64,000 nt of DNA from Monocercomonoides exilis (taxonomy: Eukaryota > Preaxostyla > Oxymonadida > Polymastigidae), in the NCBI GenBank assembly GCA_001643675.2, contig LSRY02000014.1, forward strand, positions 932,501 through 996,500. The letters run 5' to 3'. Below are positions 24,122 through 35,511 of this stretch, piece after piece. How positions within the stretch are numbered: the stretch's first letter is position 1; every line of letters begins with the position of its first letter. The notes beneath the pieces were generated by a model. It was not told the DNA's origin. It ran no database searches and saw only the letters and a program-made list of their open reading frames with translations. The position numbers and the translations under genes were made by a program.

Positions 24122-26907
24122 AACTCGCCTCAATGGCCTGAATTTTTTCCACACGACACATATTCCTCTTTTCCTTATCTGAAATCATCACTTTTGGCGC
24201 TTCATATTCAAATCTTCCTTCCTTCGAAAAAAAAAAAGAGCCGTCTGAAACAGGTAGATGGGGAAGTGGGATCGGAATGAGCAGTTCAAATTAGACTTTA
24301 AATATCAGTGTCAAAAGCTGATGTGGACAGCAAAAGCGAACAAAAGATGTTTTTTTGGCTTTTGAAGAAGGGAAGAAATTGACAACGTTTATCTTTTTTC
24401 CGTCTTTGCTTTGCATTGATGAAGCTTTGCCTTTCACAAGAAGAATCGAAAGAGGCTTTTCAGATAGCATTTTGTGGGTGTTGTGCACGAAGACATGGAG
24501 GGTGCGGGAGAGGATGGTGACAGACTGATCATCTGAGGAGAAAAAATAAAATTAATGAATAAACAAAAAAATAAAAATTTGAAGTTAATGTGAATGATTT
24601 GTAAGACATAATCACTTCAAAAGCACAAACAGTTGTCTATCTCATTCTCTGCTGGTCTGATGTAATTCACTTTTGTTCTGATCTGTTCTTCGAGTGATGC
24701 ATCCATCTTCACACGCACTCTCTCAAATTTCAGTGTCAATGGAACAGCTTCAATTAGATTCGCCAGACGGTTTCCTAAGAAGAGCGGGCGCTGTGTCACA
24801 ACTGCACGAAGAGTGCGATAACCAGAAGGGAAAAGAGAAAGAGAGAGGGTGGAGAAGCTGAAATCTTTGTTCCTCTCTTTCGTCCGCTCCTTCTCGGTGG
24901 TGCTGGGCTGTTCACAGAAGTAGTCCCGCTCCAAAAAACTCTGATCCAGACAGGATGAAAAAAGAAAGGGAACATATTTTGATTTTGACTTCGACTTCGA
25001 CAGATCTTCGTACTTGTTCTCTTCGCTTTGTATAGCTTCCCCGTCATCTTCGCCTTCATAGTCATCATCTTTTTCTTCTTTATCACATTCTTCTTCTGAT
25101 TCTTCAAGAACTGAATTTATCGCACCAATGCTTGCTTCAAAATCAAAACTTGTTTCGTTTTTTCGCTTTGGTGTGGCACTTTATCTTTCTTCTTTGTTTT
25201 TTTTCTTTCAACTGGCTCGTCTTCATTTTCCCAGTTTTTTGGTTTTTCACTTGGCTTTTTGATGAAAGCTTGCCACTTCTTCCTTTTGGATTTCTGTCTT
25301 CTTCTGTATCTTCCATGTTTTCAGCTCCGCTTTCATCACCTTTTGGCTCTTCTGCTTTCTTTTTATTTCGCGAAGGGTCCAGTTCTGCCAGCTCTGCTTC
25401 GATAAAGTCTTTTTGCTCGAGCAATTCTTTCTTCATCGTCTGCTTCAAAATCACTCGGTGCGCTGGCGAAATGACGCCAACTTGTGACAACGATGCATTA
25501 CGCTCATCGATGATCGTATATGAAGGCAAAGCCTTGATGAGCTTTGCTCGCTTTTTGTGTAAAACAAATGTGAAAGTTAGTTCTGATTCTTGAATTGGAA
25601 GGAGATTGGGAGTAAAACCAGAAAAAACAGTCATTTATTAAACAATGATAGATATTATTTTGACAACAAACATTAAACACAAAGACATGCTTGAACAAAT
25701 GACACTCTCAGCGAACCATCAAATTGCTTTTTTGTTTAAAAATCGAATATATCAAAAAAGAAAAATAACAACACACTTTTTTTGTCGCCTTTGAATAAAA
25801 AAGGAAATATGAAGAAGTTTCAGTGCATGATCAGTCATTTCAGCAAAAAGCGTATTAGCCTCTTCTCATAGCGTCTTTTTGGCTATTCAAAAATGCACCT
25901 CGACACATTGATGCTGTTTGAAATAAGCACAACTATGAGAAAGAGAGAAACAAATGGAAGAAGAAGAGAAAAAAGATGATGATGAAATAATAAATGAAAA
26001 AATGGAAAAAGGAGTTTAAGAATAAGTTTATTCAAGAAATTTCAACTTTTGTTATTTCTTCTTCTCCTTCTTTCACGCAGAAAACAATACAAAAAAAGAA
26101 AAAAAAAGAAAAATTTTCATTTTCTTAACCGTTTTGAAGAGAATGATAAAGATGAAATAGAATTCTTCTCAAAAACGATCGTTAAGCAAACGAAAGTTAA
26201 TTTTCTTCTGATTTTGTCGAGGAACTGTTTGAGATGCAAATGAAGGAAGATTTGAGGAAGAGGAGGAGGAAGAGTAGAGTTGGGAGAATTGGGTGGGATA
26301 TATATATAAATAGAGAAGAGAGAGAAAGAGAAAGAGAAAGAGAAAGAGAATGAAAAGGAAAAGGAGAATGAGAAGGAGAAGGCATTTGTGATATGAAAGA
26401 TGGAGTTGTGGAGTGTGATGTGAGATGCTGTGATGAAGAAGAATAAAATGGAAATTGAGTGTCGATGCAAGATGGCTGTGTTGAAGCGGGCGGAAGCAAA
26501 GGAACTGGTGAAATGGAAGAGGAGAAAGAAGAAGATGATGAATAGAAAAATTCTTATGGATGAGTTATTTTTCTTCGAGCATTTTAATTAACAACGTTAA
26601 AATTATCACTATTTATCAAATACACATCAGCAGCAAAGATACCCCAAAAAACTTCCATTCCAAATCATTGCATTTTATAAAAAACAACAATCATTTTGAT
26701 TCTTTTCGTCTGTCTTCTCCAGTTTTTTGATAAATTTCTTATTTGTTTTTTAAATGCAAAATATATTATTATTATGGTAATAAAAATATTAAAATAAAAA
26801 TAAAAATAAAAAAAGAGCTGCCTAAACTTATTGTTTTTGTTGTGGTGAGTTAGATATATTCACGAAAAGCAAAGTTTGGGAGAAACAATCATTTTAATAT
26901 TTTCGAC

Positions 26908-26967
26908 AAAAGAAAAATTTCTCGACCGACAAATTGTTCTCGAAAAATGTGTGTCGCAGAGGCCTAG
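26908..26967 (-). repeat. Right terminal inverted repeat
   Basis: Ends TGTCGCAGAGGCCTAG, the exact reverse complement of the left end. The inner text ctcgaccgacaaattgttctcg is a diverged partner of the left inner repeat. The ATAAAA hexamer follows at 26968-26973. Confidence 0.65.
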
Positions 26968-26973
26968 ATAAAA

Positions 26974-29218
26974 CGAAAGATATATTTATAAAATTAAAAT
27001 TAAAAACAAGATTTAACTTTTAAGACTTCGGAATAATGAATTTTTTAAATTTTTATTTATCAAATTAAAAAATATTTTGGGTGTTTTTTATTAAAAATTA
27101 GTAGAAATATATTTGAAATATTCTTTAATTTTCGAACCTATTTGTTTTTTATTTATCATTTAATATACAACATAAATTAAAATATAGATTAAAAACATAT
27201 TCTTATTGACTACGTTAAGTTATCATTAGCCTAAAAAAGAAATTTTCATAATATTCAAATATCAGTCTTTTCTTATTTTTAAATCTTTGATAATGAAAGA
27301 ACGGTTTTTTCCTGATAAAACTTTTTTATTTCTTTGTTGGAATAGTGTATGTGAAACGATAAAAATAGGATTTCATGTCACACGATCATATGATGAGAAG
27401 CAAATCGAAAAAAATTTTTTTTTGAATTATACATTGAGAGATTGTCATGAAAATGCAGAAATTAGTTTTATTTCGGTTTTGGGTTTTGGGAAAATCACAT
27501 TTTGAAAATTGACTGTTATCAACTCTTGCAATAAACTTGAAATAATCTTTTAATTTTTTATTTAGCATTTTGTTCTGCTCACAATGATGAATCAAATAAA
27601 ATTGTTAGTTTTTAATCTCAAAAGAGTTAATTTTTGTTTGTTAAAGTTTTACTTAATATGTAGGTAATCATTTTCCAAATGTCTAAATTTTTTTGAAAAG
27701 TTCCATTTGTTCAATTTTCAAAAAATTAAAAATTTCATATTTCTTTCAAATTTCTGTTTTCACTCACGAAATCACACCCAAACGGATAAAATAACTTTGA
27801 CAAGGATTTATTTCAATGAAAGTAAAATTTGGTGAGTGAAAACAGAAATTTGATAGAAATATGAAATTTTTTATTTTTTGAAAATTGAACAAATGGAACT
27901 TTTCAAAAAATTTTAGATTTAATCTAAATTATTTTCGATTTGTTGTTAATTCAAACGTTTTCATCATAGGCATAAATATTTTTCCGCTAATGTTTCACAT
28001 TTTTCAGTTGTTTCAAAGTTCAATCTTTGATTGGAAAGTAAGACAAAATTTGTCTTTAATTGGATTTTTCACTTTCCAGTGCTCTTTCCAAACATTTGAA
28101 ACAATTCTGTTTATTGAATTTTCTTATTCGGGTGATTATTTTTGAAATCATAACCTTTTTTGGATTGTTATTCATTGAAAGGTTTTAAGTCAAAAGGCAG
28201 TCAATTGTCGTATGTTTCAAAAAATTGTCTTTGTTGCTAAAGTTAACATTTGAGATGAGTTTAAAACAAAATATTAACAAATGAGGTTTTCCCTTTTCAG
28301 CGTTTGTTTGCAAACAATCAAAACAATAAATCAAACCCAAATTTATCAATAATTTAATTCTATAATAAATAGATTCATTTCTTTTCAGATCAAAGTCTCT
28401 TTTTTCCTGTTTGAGTTTTTCCTGAAAAATAATCACTTGATATTTCGTTTCACAAAATCAGGAGTCCAACTCAAAATTGTGTAATGATTTCTATTGACAC
28501 ATTCTTAAATCCATCTTGCAATCGAATATTTTTTATCATTTGTGCAATATGAAGAACATTTCGACATGAATTTGCATGCCAATCACAACATTATCATAAT
28601 AAATATCTAATCTTCGAAAAATCAAAAAATCTATGAATAAAAAAATTTCTCGACAGATGAACATTTCGAACAATCAATAAAAAAACCATTTCTTTTCTAT
28701 TGAGAATATCTTTTTTTTTGGAAAACTGTTTTTTTTCCTGCCAATCTTAATAAACAAATTGAATCAAAAAAACAAGTGTTTTTATATTCTAAAATATTTC
28801 TTTAAATATTTTTATTCAATCGGTTGTTGTTTGCAAAGCCTTGAGCTCTTTTGAGAAAGAACTATTTGACAAAACAGAAACATTAAAACTGAAAACTCGT
28901 TTTTTTCTTTACTTTTTATTGAGCTGCAAAAGCAAAACAAAAAACGAAAATTAAAAATAAATCTAAAATTAACTTCAACATATAAACTAATCACAAGATT
29001 TCAAAGTAATTGTATGATATTTGCAAAGAATGAGTAAACAGAGAATTTACTTTATAAAATTGATATGAAACAAACTCCCATTTCCAAGGAGTAACACTTG
29101 AAATGATGACGTTTTCTTACATTTAATAATTTATTTTTTAATTTAAAAAAAATATATCACAGCTGTATTTCACTAGTTTGAATCCTGAAAGAATAACTCA
29201 ACAAACTGCACTATATGC
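26974..29218. other. AT-rich gene-free region with a foldback element
   Basis: No gene could be supported. Short open frames at 27287-27505, 27885-28145 and 28812-28994 are rich in Phe/Ile/Asn with no family features and are not called. The foldback repeat at 27682-27917 is listed separately. A 12-bp inverted word gtgattattttt also occurs near 28132 and, reversed, near 28424. The 3' end of the ULK4 gene is at 29219. Confidence 0.6.
27682..27917. repeat. Foldback (MITE-like) inverted repeat, arms about 85 bp
   Basis: The left arm (27682-27766) and right arm (27832-27917) are near-perfect reverse complements, with a few single-base differences and small indels, separated by about 65 bp. Landmarks are gttccatttgttcaattttc / gaaaattgaacaaatggaac and cagaaattt / aaatttctg. 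Size and structure resemble a miniature foldback element. I could not identify a clear target-site duplication. Confidence 0.8.
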
Positions 29219-32200
29219 CTAATGTTGATCCGATGAAGGGACAACCTTTTTCTCGTCGAGCAAGTCGAGCAGCTGAAGTGCAATAGGCGAAGTGTGTTCC
29301 TCTCTCCTCAACACCCGCAGACTGGAGCGGAGAGACAGAATTTCCTCTGAAGTGAAGAAGTCGAAGCCGCGTGTGGCGTGTGAATGCGGAAGAGAGGAAA
29401 GAGACGGGGTGCCAGAGGGAGAAGGCAGAGAGGACGATGATGGTGACATGTTTGGCTGTGATGTGGAGGTGGAGAAAGGCCGGAGGAAGCACAGAAGCGC
29501 CTTCAGCAGCCGTCTCAGGGCAACTGGATTGAACGGCGGATTGGCCTTTGACAAGGATTTTTTATCTTTGTTTGATGCAGGCAAAGCAGATGCCGAGGTA
29601 GAAGAGGCAGAAGCAGAAACAGACGAAGAAGCAGAAGAAGCAGAAGAAGCAGAAGACTCAGCCTGAGAGACGAGAGCCGCGGCCTCCTTCACATAGATGA
29701 TGATCAGCGCACGACACCGTTCAGACAGAAGTGCTGCTGCAGAAGCAGGGACGGTGGCAAGAAAGCGCGCAAGCAGACCAAGAGACCCTGTTGCAACATC
29801 AGACACAGCTGAGTCTGTGCTGAAGGGCACATCACGTGGCACATCTGAAATGTCGTCGTCGGAGTCATCTGATGAGGAAGAAGAGGAAGAAGAGGAAGAA
29901 GAGGAAGAAGAGGAAGAAGAGGAAGATGACGAAGAAGTAGATGATGGTGAAGCAGTTGTTGGTGTGGAGAGTGCAGAGGAAGGAGGTGGGAGAATGTCGT
30001 CATTCAGCAGAGGTGACAGCTCTCCAACGGCTATTCGCATCAGCGAAGATCCTGTTTTCAGCAGCGGGCTGAGTTTTTCAACAAGATACGCCTCGCTCAG
30101 CTCTTCATTCTTCGCTATCCAGTCATCGCCACTTTCCATAGTTCCTTCTGAATGGCCGTCTTTCCTGCCTGCTTTATCCCTTTCCCTTTCTCTCTCTTTT
30201 TCTTTCTCTTTCTCTTTGTCTTTCTCTTTGCCGTAGTTCGCGCCGAGCAGCAGATAAAGCAGCGAGTACACGATCTCCACGACAGGCTCGCAGAAGTCAG
30301 GCACTTTCATCCTGACTGAGTAATCCAGCACGGCCACTGTATGCTCAGGCAGCCCTGTTTCAATCATCTTCCGCTTGCTCACTTGAGGCGAGGAGATCAA
30401 ATAGCGCACAAGCTCTGCATTGTGAAGAGTGTTTAGCTTCTCCTTTGCTGTGAATAGCGACACAACAAGCTTTGGCACACCGTAGCGGCACAGCTCACAC
30501 ACGAACCAGCCAGGCTGGCGACGCTGGGTGATGCTGGTGCCTGTAAATGAAAATGTGTATTTATTTTGATAAACAACAATAATTCATTTAAAAAAAAAGA
30601 TATAATGAATAATAATATTTGAGAGAGAATAAGAAAGAAAGAAAAATAATAAAAAAAAAGAATACAAACCTCGATAGTCAGATGAATCTCCTTCAGACTG
30701 ACTGGCAACATCTGTTCTTCTGCCGTGTGCTGTCTGCCCTTCAGCCCTCACAACAATCGACAGCAGCTTCAGATGATAGATTGGGATGGGCCGTTCATCC
30801 GCCAGGAAAAGAGATATATTTGGAAGCATCTCTTTCGAAATACACGCCATGATTGCATCCACACAGTTGTCCCAATCAACACGAGAGAAAGGCAGCCTCG
30901 AACCAGATGATGATGATGATGATGATGAGGAAGAGGAAGAGGAAGAGGAAGAAGAGCTTGAACCGCTGGCAGTAGCTGACGATGTGGCAGCCATCGTCCG
31001 CTTGAACATGTCGAAGATGGTGACAATCAGCTCAGAAAGCGCGCGAATGGCAGAGAAACGCGAGTCTGGCGAGGCGTGTGCCATTGCACCGAGCAGCGCA
31101 GGCGCCAGCGACCGGCCAACAGAAACGAGATTGTTGGCAATAACATCCTTCGACTGCACAACGCCTTCCACACACAGCATCGCCTGCGCAAAGAAGGCCT
31201 CTTTCTCCTCGTGCGGCATCCGCCACGCAAGTGTGTTCTCTTTCGGCAGCAAATTCTTCGAGATGATCAGCTGCTGCTGCAAACCATTCTCTTCTCTCTC
31301 GTTCATTGCGCCCATCGGTGTTGGCGACTGCCGCTGTGTCTGCTTTCTGAGCGAGGCCTGCGAAGTCTGCGAGCTTCTGTCTCTGGCGAGAGACGAGTAA
31401 GAGCCATACAGCTCCTGGCGGGGTGTCACCAGGATTGTCAAAAGCGAAGAAAGCGCAGTGAGAAATGGCTGAGTCACCACAAACAGATGCACAGAAGGTG
31501 TAGTCACAAACGGAATGACTCCACGCACAGCACTCAGCATCGCCTTCGCAGCTATTTTTTCCTCTTCGGTAAGTCCTGTTGAAGAAGAAGAAGTAGTCGA
31601 GGAAGATGATGAAGAAGCAGCAGAGGATGGCTTCGACAGAAAAGCGAGTGCATCACATAACAAGCCATGCGCAGCCACTCCGATTGAGACACACACACTT
31701 TCCAAGCACTGCATGAAATACGATTTAACCTTCTTCTTTTCCTTCCCGTTTGCTGCCTCCGAAGAAGACGAGGGTGAAGCTGATGCCGAAGAAGACGAAG
31801 CTCCCTTAAAACCCACACTCCCTTCATTTGCCTTCTCCTTCTTACTCTCTCTCTCTCTCTCCTTCTCCTTCTGGCTCTCCTTCTCCCTTTCGCTCTCTTC
31901 TTTCCACAGGCTCTTCAGCATCGTTGTGAACCGCCCGTCTTCCGTCAGCCGGGTGAGGTATCTTCTGTCACAGCGCAGGATGAACGAGAGGAGCAGAAGA
32001 AACTTGCCTCGCACCACAGACGGGCTGTGCAGCGCATCCTCAATCATCTGCGGCAGTGCGTTTCCGTTGCTCAGCATCGCATGCAGATCAGAGGGGAGAG
32101 GGATTAATAGAGGGCAAGTTGTTGAAGAAGAAGAGGAGGAGGAAGAAGTGGATGGGCGAGGTGAAGTGGCATGTGCTGTGGCGTAGAGAGAAGCCAAAGA

Positions 32201-35200
32201 CATGAGAAGAATGTTGATTGAAGAAAGCTGAACACTTCGAAGAACATCGTCGAAGAAGAGACTCAGACACTTGCCAGGCGAAAGATGGGAAATTGCCTGT
32301 ATAAAGAAAAGGAAGAGTGAATTGATATTATTTGGATGGAAATAATAATAATAATGAAATAAAATTGATGAAAATAAATCGAGTACAGTAACAAATTGTA
32401 ATATTTCAATGATAAAACATTCAAAAAAAAAAAAATAAAATAGGAATTCACTCCAAACACAATATCTTCTCTCTCCAATTCATACCACTCCAAACACTTG
32501 TGACGACAGTCTCGACAGCCTCGCCAGCGCCGACAGCGCAGTCGCAGCCAAAACTGTGTTTTTTGTCGTCTTTCTGATCTCCACAAGCATCTTCGCACAT
32601 TCAACAGTGGCGATTCTGCGTGTGAGTGCGACGGCGTGTGTGGCGGAGAGGTTGTCGATGGACTTTGTGGCATAATGCTGCACAATCTCATCTTCGCCTG
32701 GCTGCAGCCCAGCTATCAGCACAGACAGTGCATCGCTGCTGATCTTCCAATCGCCCACCACACAAATAGCACTGGCACCTGATGACATCGAAGAAGAAGA
32801 AGAAGAAGACGATGATGAAGAGGAAGAGGAAGAAGCACTTGGTTGTGTTGCAACGTAGTAGAGCAGCTCGCCCAGTGCTGCGCAACTCGCGCGCCGATCT
32901 TTGTCAGACCTGCTTTTTGTGAACACTGCCACGAGGGCATCTGCCAGGCCCAGCTGCGAAAAGACAGCATCGACAGAGCCGGCATAGCGAAGAAGCACAG
33001 AAAACAGAACAATCGCCAAATACCGATGGTTTGCTGGTGATGTAGGCGACAAAGCACCAGAAGAAGAAGAAGAGGAGGAGGAGGATGAGGAAGAAGATGA
33101 AGATGAAGAAGAAGCAGCAGCACGTGGGTCCTTCACGATCTCCAGAAGCAAGCGGCCCAGCTGGGAGTTGATGGCCACAGTTGCCATTTCTGTGACGACG
33201 CAGATGTTGATCAGATAGTTCAGCAGATTCGTCCGCGTCTCTCCTCCAGCCACAGCCGCCGATGCAGACGAGGATATCTGCGAAGAGACGCTTGTGGCAG
33301 TGGCCTTCAGCACTTGTGCGGCAGCATTCACCAGCGCCTCCTTGCTCTCCTTCTTCATGCCCTTCACTTCAGCCGGTGTGGGTGGCTTCGACGACAACAG
33401 CTTCAGCCGCGCAGGGTCATACGGCGGAGGGACATACTTCTCAATCTTCTTGTTCATCGCGATGGGATACGCAGCAAGGTCGCTCTCAGCGTTCCAGATG
33501 AGCTCCCGGCTGATCGACGACGCTGAGTTCACAGCACTAGGCCGCTCAGGAAGGATGAGCGTGTCCTGCCCTGGCGGCGTGGCTGCTGCGCTGTCTGCCC
33601 CGCTGCTCTTGCTTGCCCCAGTGCCTGGCGTCAGAGGCGTCGGCTGGTGCGCCTGACGAGAAAATTCGCTGTGCTCTCCTGCACTTCTTCCTTTTTTGAG
33701 TAAAAGCGACTGGAAAGACGGCTCTGGAAGTGTCAGAATCAGATCGCCCATCTCCTTTGCCCGCTGTCCGCTTCCGAAGTGGCGCTTGTAAACATCTACT
33801 GAGTTCTCCCCGTCTTCTCCCTCTGACTCATCTGCATCGTCTCTTTCCTTCTCGTTCTCGTTCCGCTCGCCACCCCTTTCACTCCGACTCGACTCATCGT
33901 CCTCATTGCCATCTCCGCCTTGTCCCATCCCGTCGTTCCCAGCATCCATGCCACTGACATCACCTGCCCCGTTGTTAGACCCGCCCAGCCCCCAAATGCT
34001 ATCTCCGCCTTTCACAATCATCGTCCCTTCTTTCTCTTCCATCCACCGCAAAAGCGGATCCATTGCTGGCTGGTCCTTCGGGGGCATCACATAAAGGCAG
34101 TGCCGCCAGAATGGATGATAGTTCAACTCTGGCCACGATAGCCGGTGGAGAGGTGATTTGCAGAGCAGCCCTTGGACAAGGTCTGTGAACTCGATGCTCC
34201 ACGATGAGGGGAACACAGGTTCTGTTTGAATGGTTTTTGTGAAATGAAACAAAGAATAATCCAAATGTTCAGTTGAAAAAATAGAATTTATAATAGGGGA
34301 AATGAGCATTATTCGATAAACATCAAATGAAAAATGAAAAAATTTTGTATTTTTGCGCAAAAGAATAATGAATCGTAAATACCTTTAAACAGAATTGCTT
34401 TGATAAGTTGATTAGGATCCGAATAGTCGAATGGTGGTCTTCCTTCAGCCATTTCGTATAAAAGACATCCAAATGCCCATAAGTCAGATTGATATGAAAA
34501 AGGAAAAGCAAGAGTTGGATCATCAAATGCTTCATTTCCTGTTGATAGCTTGATTCCATGCGTTCTCAAAAGTTCGGGCGCAAGATAAGCCAAATCTGCT
34601 CGGGTCTTCCGTGCCGACACCTACACGATAAAAATTTATCATAATGAATGCAAAATATTCAAATTTAAAAGTAATTTAATGCCAAAAACAAACAGGTTGC
34701 GGGCGAGCTTCAACAGAACGAATAGAATGCTTAAAATCTGCCAGTTTCATTGTACCAACAGTATCAAATAAAATACTTTGCGGACGAAGATCACAATAGA
34801 TATATCCGTTGTGATGAAGAAATCTTTAAAATTTCAAATTCGAATAATTATTTTATCATGAGAAAAAGTCGTTAAAAAAAATGCATACTGCAGTGCCGCT
34901 CTAATGTCTCCAGAAAAAGCTCTAATGGAACTCTCAGGAAGACGTTTATCTTGATGGAGGAGTGTTTTTAAATCTCCTCCAGAGCAATGTTCCAAAATAA
35001 CCCAAATATGATTAGTTGTTTCGTACCAACAAAAAAACTTTACGATATTAGGATGATCCAAACAATGCATGATTCTGACTTCGTTTGAGACAAGATCTTT
35101 TTGAGATTTATTCACACTTTTGATACAATAATATTGAATAGATTGCTTTTTCCTCCCAAGATAGCATGTTGAATGCTTACTTTCTCCAATTTTATTAAAA

Positions 35201-35277
35201 ACCTGTATATGATATAAAGTGAAAAATAACGTCCAACTGTGCATATTTAAAAAGATTCAAACGTTGTAATCTTGCAT
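29219..35277 (-). CDS. ULK4: ULK4-type pseudokinase with C-terminal helical repeats
   Basis: Exon 1 (35277-35263) encodes MQDYN; exon 2 starts at 35202 (VFNKIGESKHSTCYLGRKKQ). Kinase landmarks resemble ULK4 closely: WYETTNHIWVILEHCSGGDL, then LHQDKRLPE, YLAPELL, SDLWAFGCLLYEMAEGRPPF, and LLCKSPLHRLSWPELNYHPFW. Catalytic motifs are altered: HRD reads YCD (YCDLRPQSILF), DFG reads DFK (LADFKHS), and no proper glycine loop is seen, while the VAIK-type Lys (YYCIKSV) is kept. ULK4 is a known ATP-binding pseudokinase with ciliary and microtubule roles in animals. After about residue 330 come long Ser-interrupted helical (ARM/HEAT-like) repeats, as in ULK4. Introns are short; the large exons are 34.2-32.5, 32.3-30.7 and 30.5-29.2 kb. 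An in-frame Met 33 nt upstream (35310) is an alternative start; I prefer 35277 by similarity to the ULK4 N-terminus. Confidence 0.88.
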
Positions 35278-35511
35278 TTCAACTATAAACTTTAGGATAT
35301 GGGAATCCATCAGATCTAATATGATCTAGATTCAACTGAAAATATCGAACAAAACAATTTATTAAAGCACAAAATATTTTACAAATATATTTGATAATTT
35401 ATTGCCATGAAATTTCATTTATAATCTTCCATCTTCAAATAATGCTAGATTTATTGAATGTTGATGCTATATTCATCATGAATTAGAAGAACAACTGTTT
35501 TCAAAAGATGA

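Larger units (their letters stand above)
22126..25634 (-). pseudogene. NPHP4: Decayed nephrocystin-4 (NPHP4)-like gene
   Basis: Pieces match NPHP4, a ciliary transition-zone protein, in order. At 24290-24488: LHVFVHNTHKMLSEKPLSIL, then SFVRFCCPHQLLTLIFKV. At 23030-23450: a basic run (DIRRREEKEKEK), KKREESKRRLLQRLNLHNF, and SPVFFEVPIANTTEETMFV, equal to the FFEF..NP block of NPHP4. The frame is broken: TAA at 24291-24293 inside the conserved LIFKV/FELLIPIP block, TGA at 23277-23279 inside the RRR...KRE helix, and frame changes near 25280 and 25120 with no splice-site pair that repairs them. The middle part of NPHP4 is missing or replaced by low-complexity acidic and Ser tracts, and the C-terminal third is absent. 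A normal-looking intron (donor GTTTGT, acceptor TTTCAG) remains at about 23121-23213. I infer a pseudogene; assembly error or unrecognised introns could explain some breaks. Upstream, 25640-26560 may hold more 5' remnants. Confidence 0.55.
21372..26967. mobile_element. Putative non-autonomous TIR element, about 5.6 kb, enclosing a decayed NPHP4-like gene
   Basis: The segment starts CTAGGCCTCTGCGACA (21372-21387) and ends with its perfect reverse complement (26952-26967). Weaker complementarity continues inwards for about 40 bp, sharing catttttgaaacaa-like and ggtcga text. Directly outside both ends lies the same hexamer ATAAAA (21366-21371 and 26968-26973), as expected for a target-site duplication. 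The base pairs just outside the inverted repeat do not pair, which fixes the boundaries. No transposase-like open frame is visible inside, so it would be non-autonomous. The hexamer is AT-rich and could match by chance in this genome, so the call is moderate. An alternative is two separate small elements in opposite orientation. Confidence 0.5.

Noticed and set aside
27885-28145. 86-codon plus-strand open frame
   Set aside because: It starts inside the right arm of the foldback repeat and has AT-driven Phe/Ile/Asn composition.
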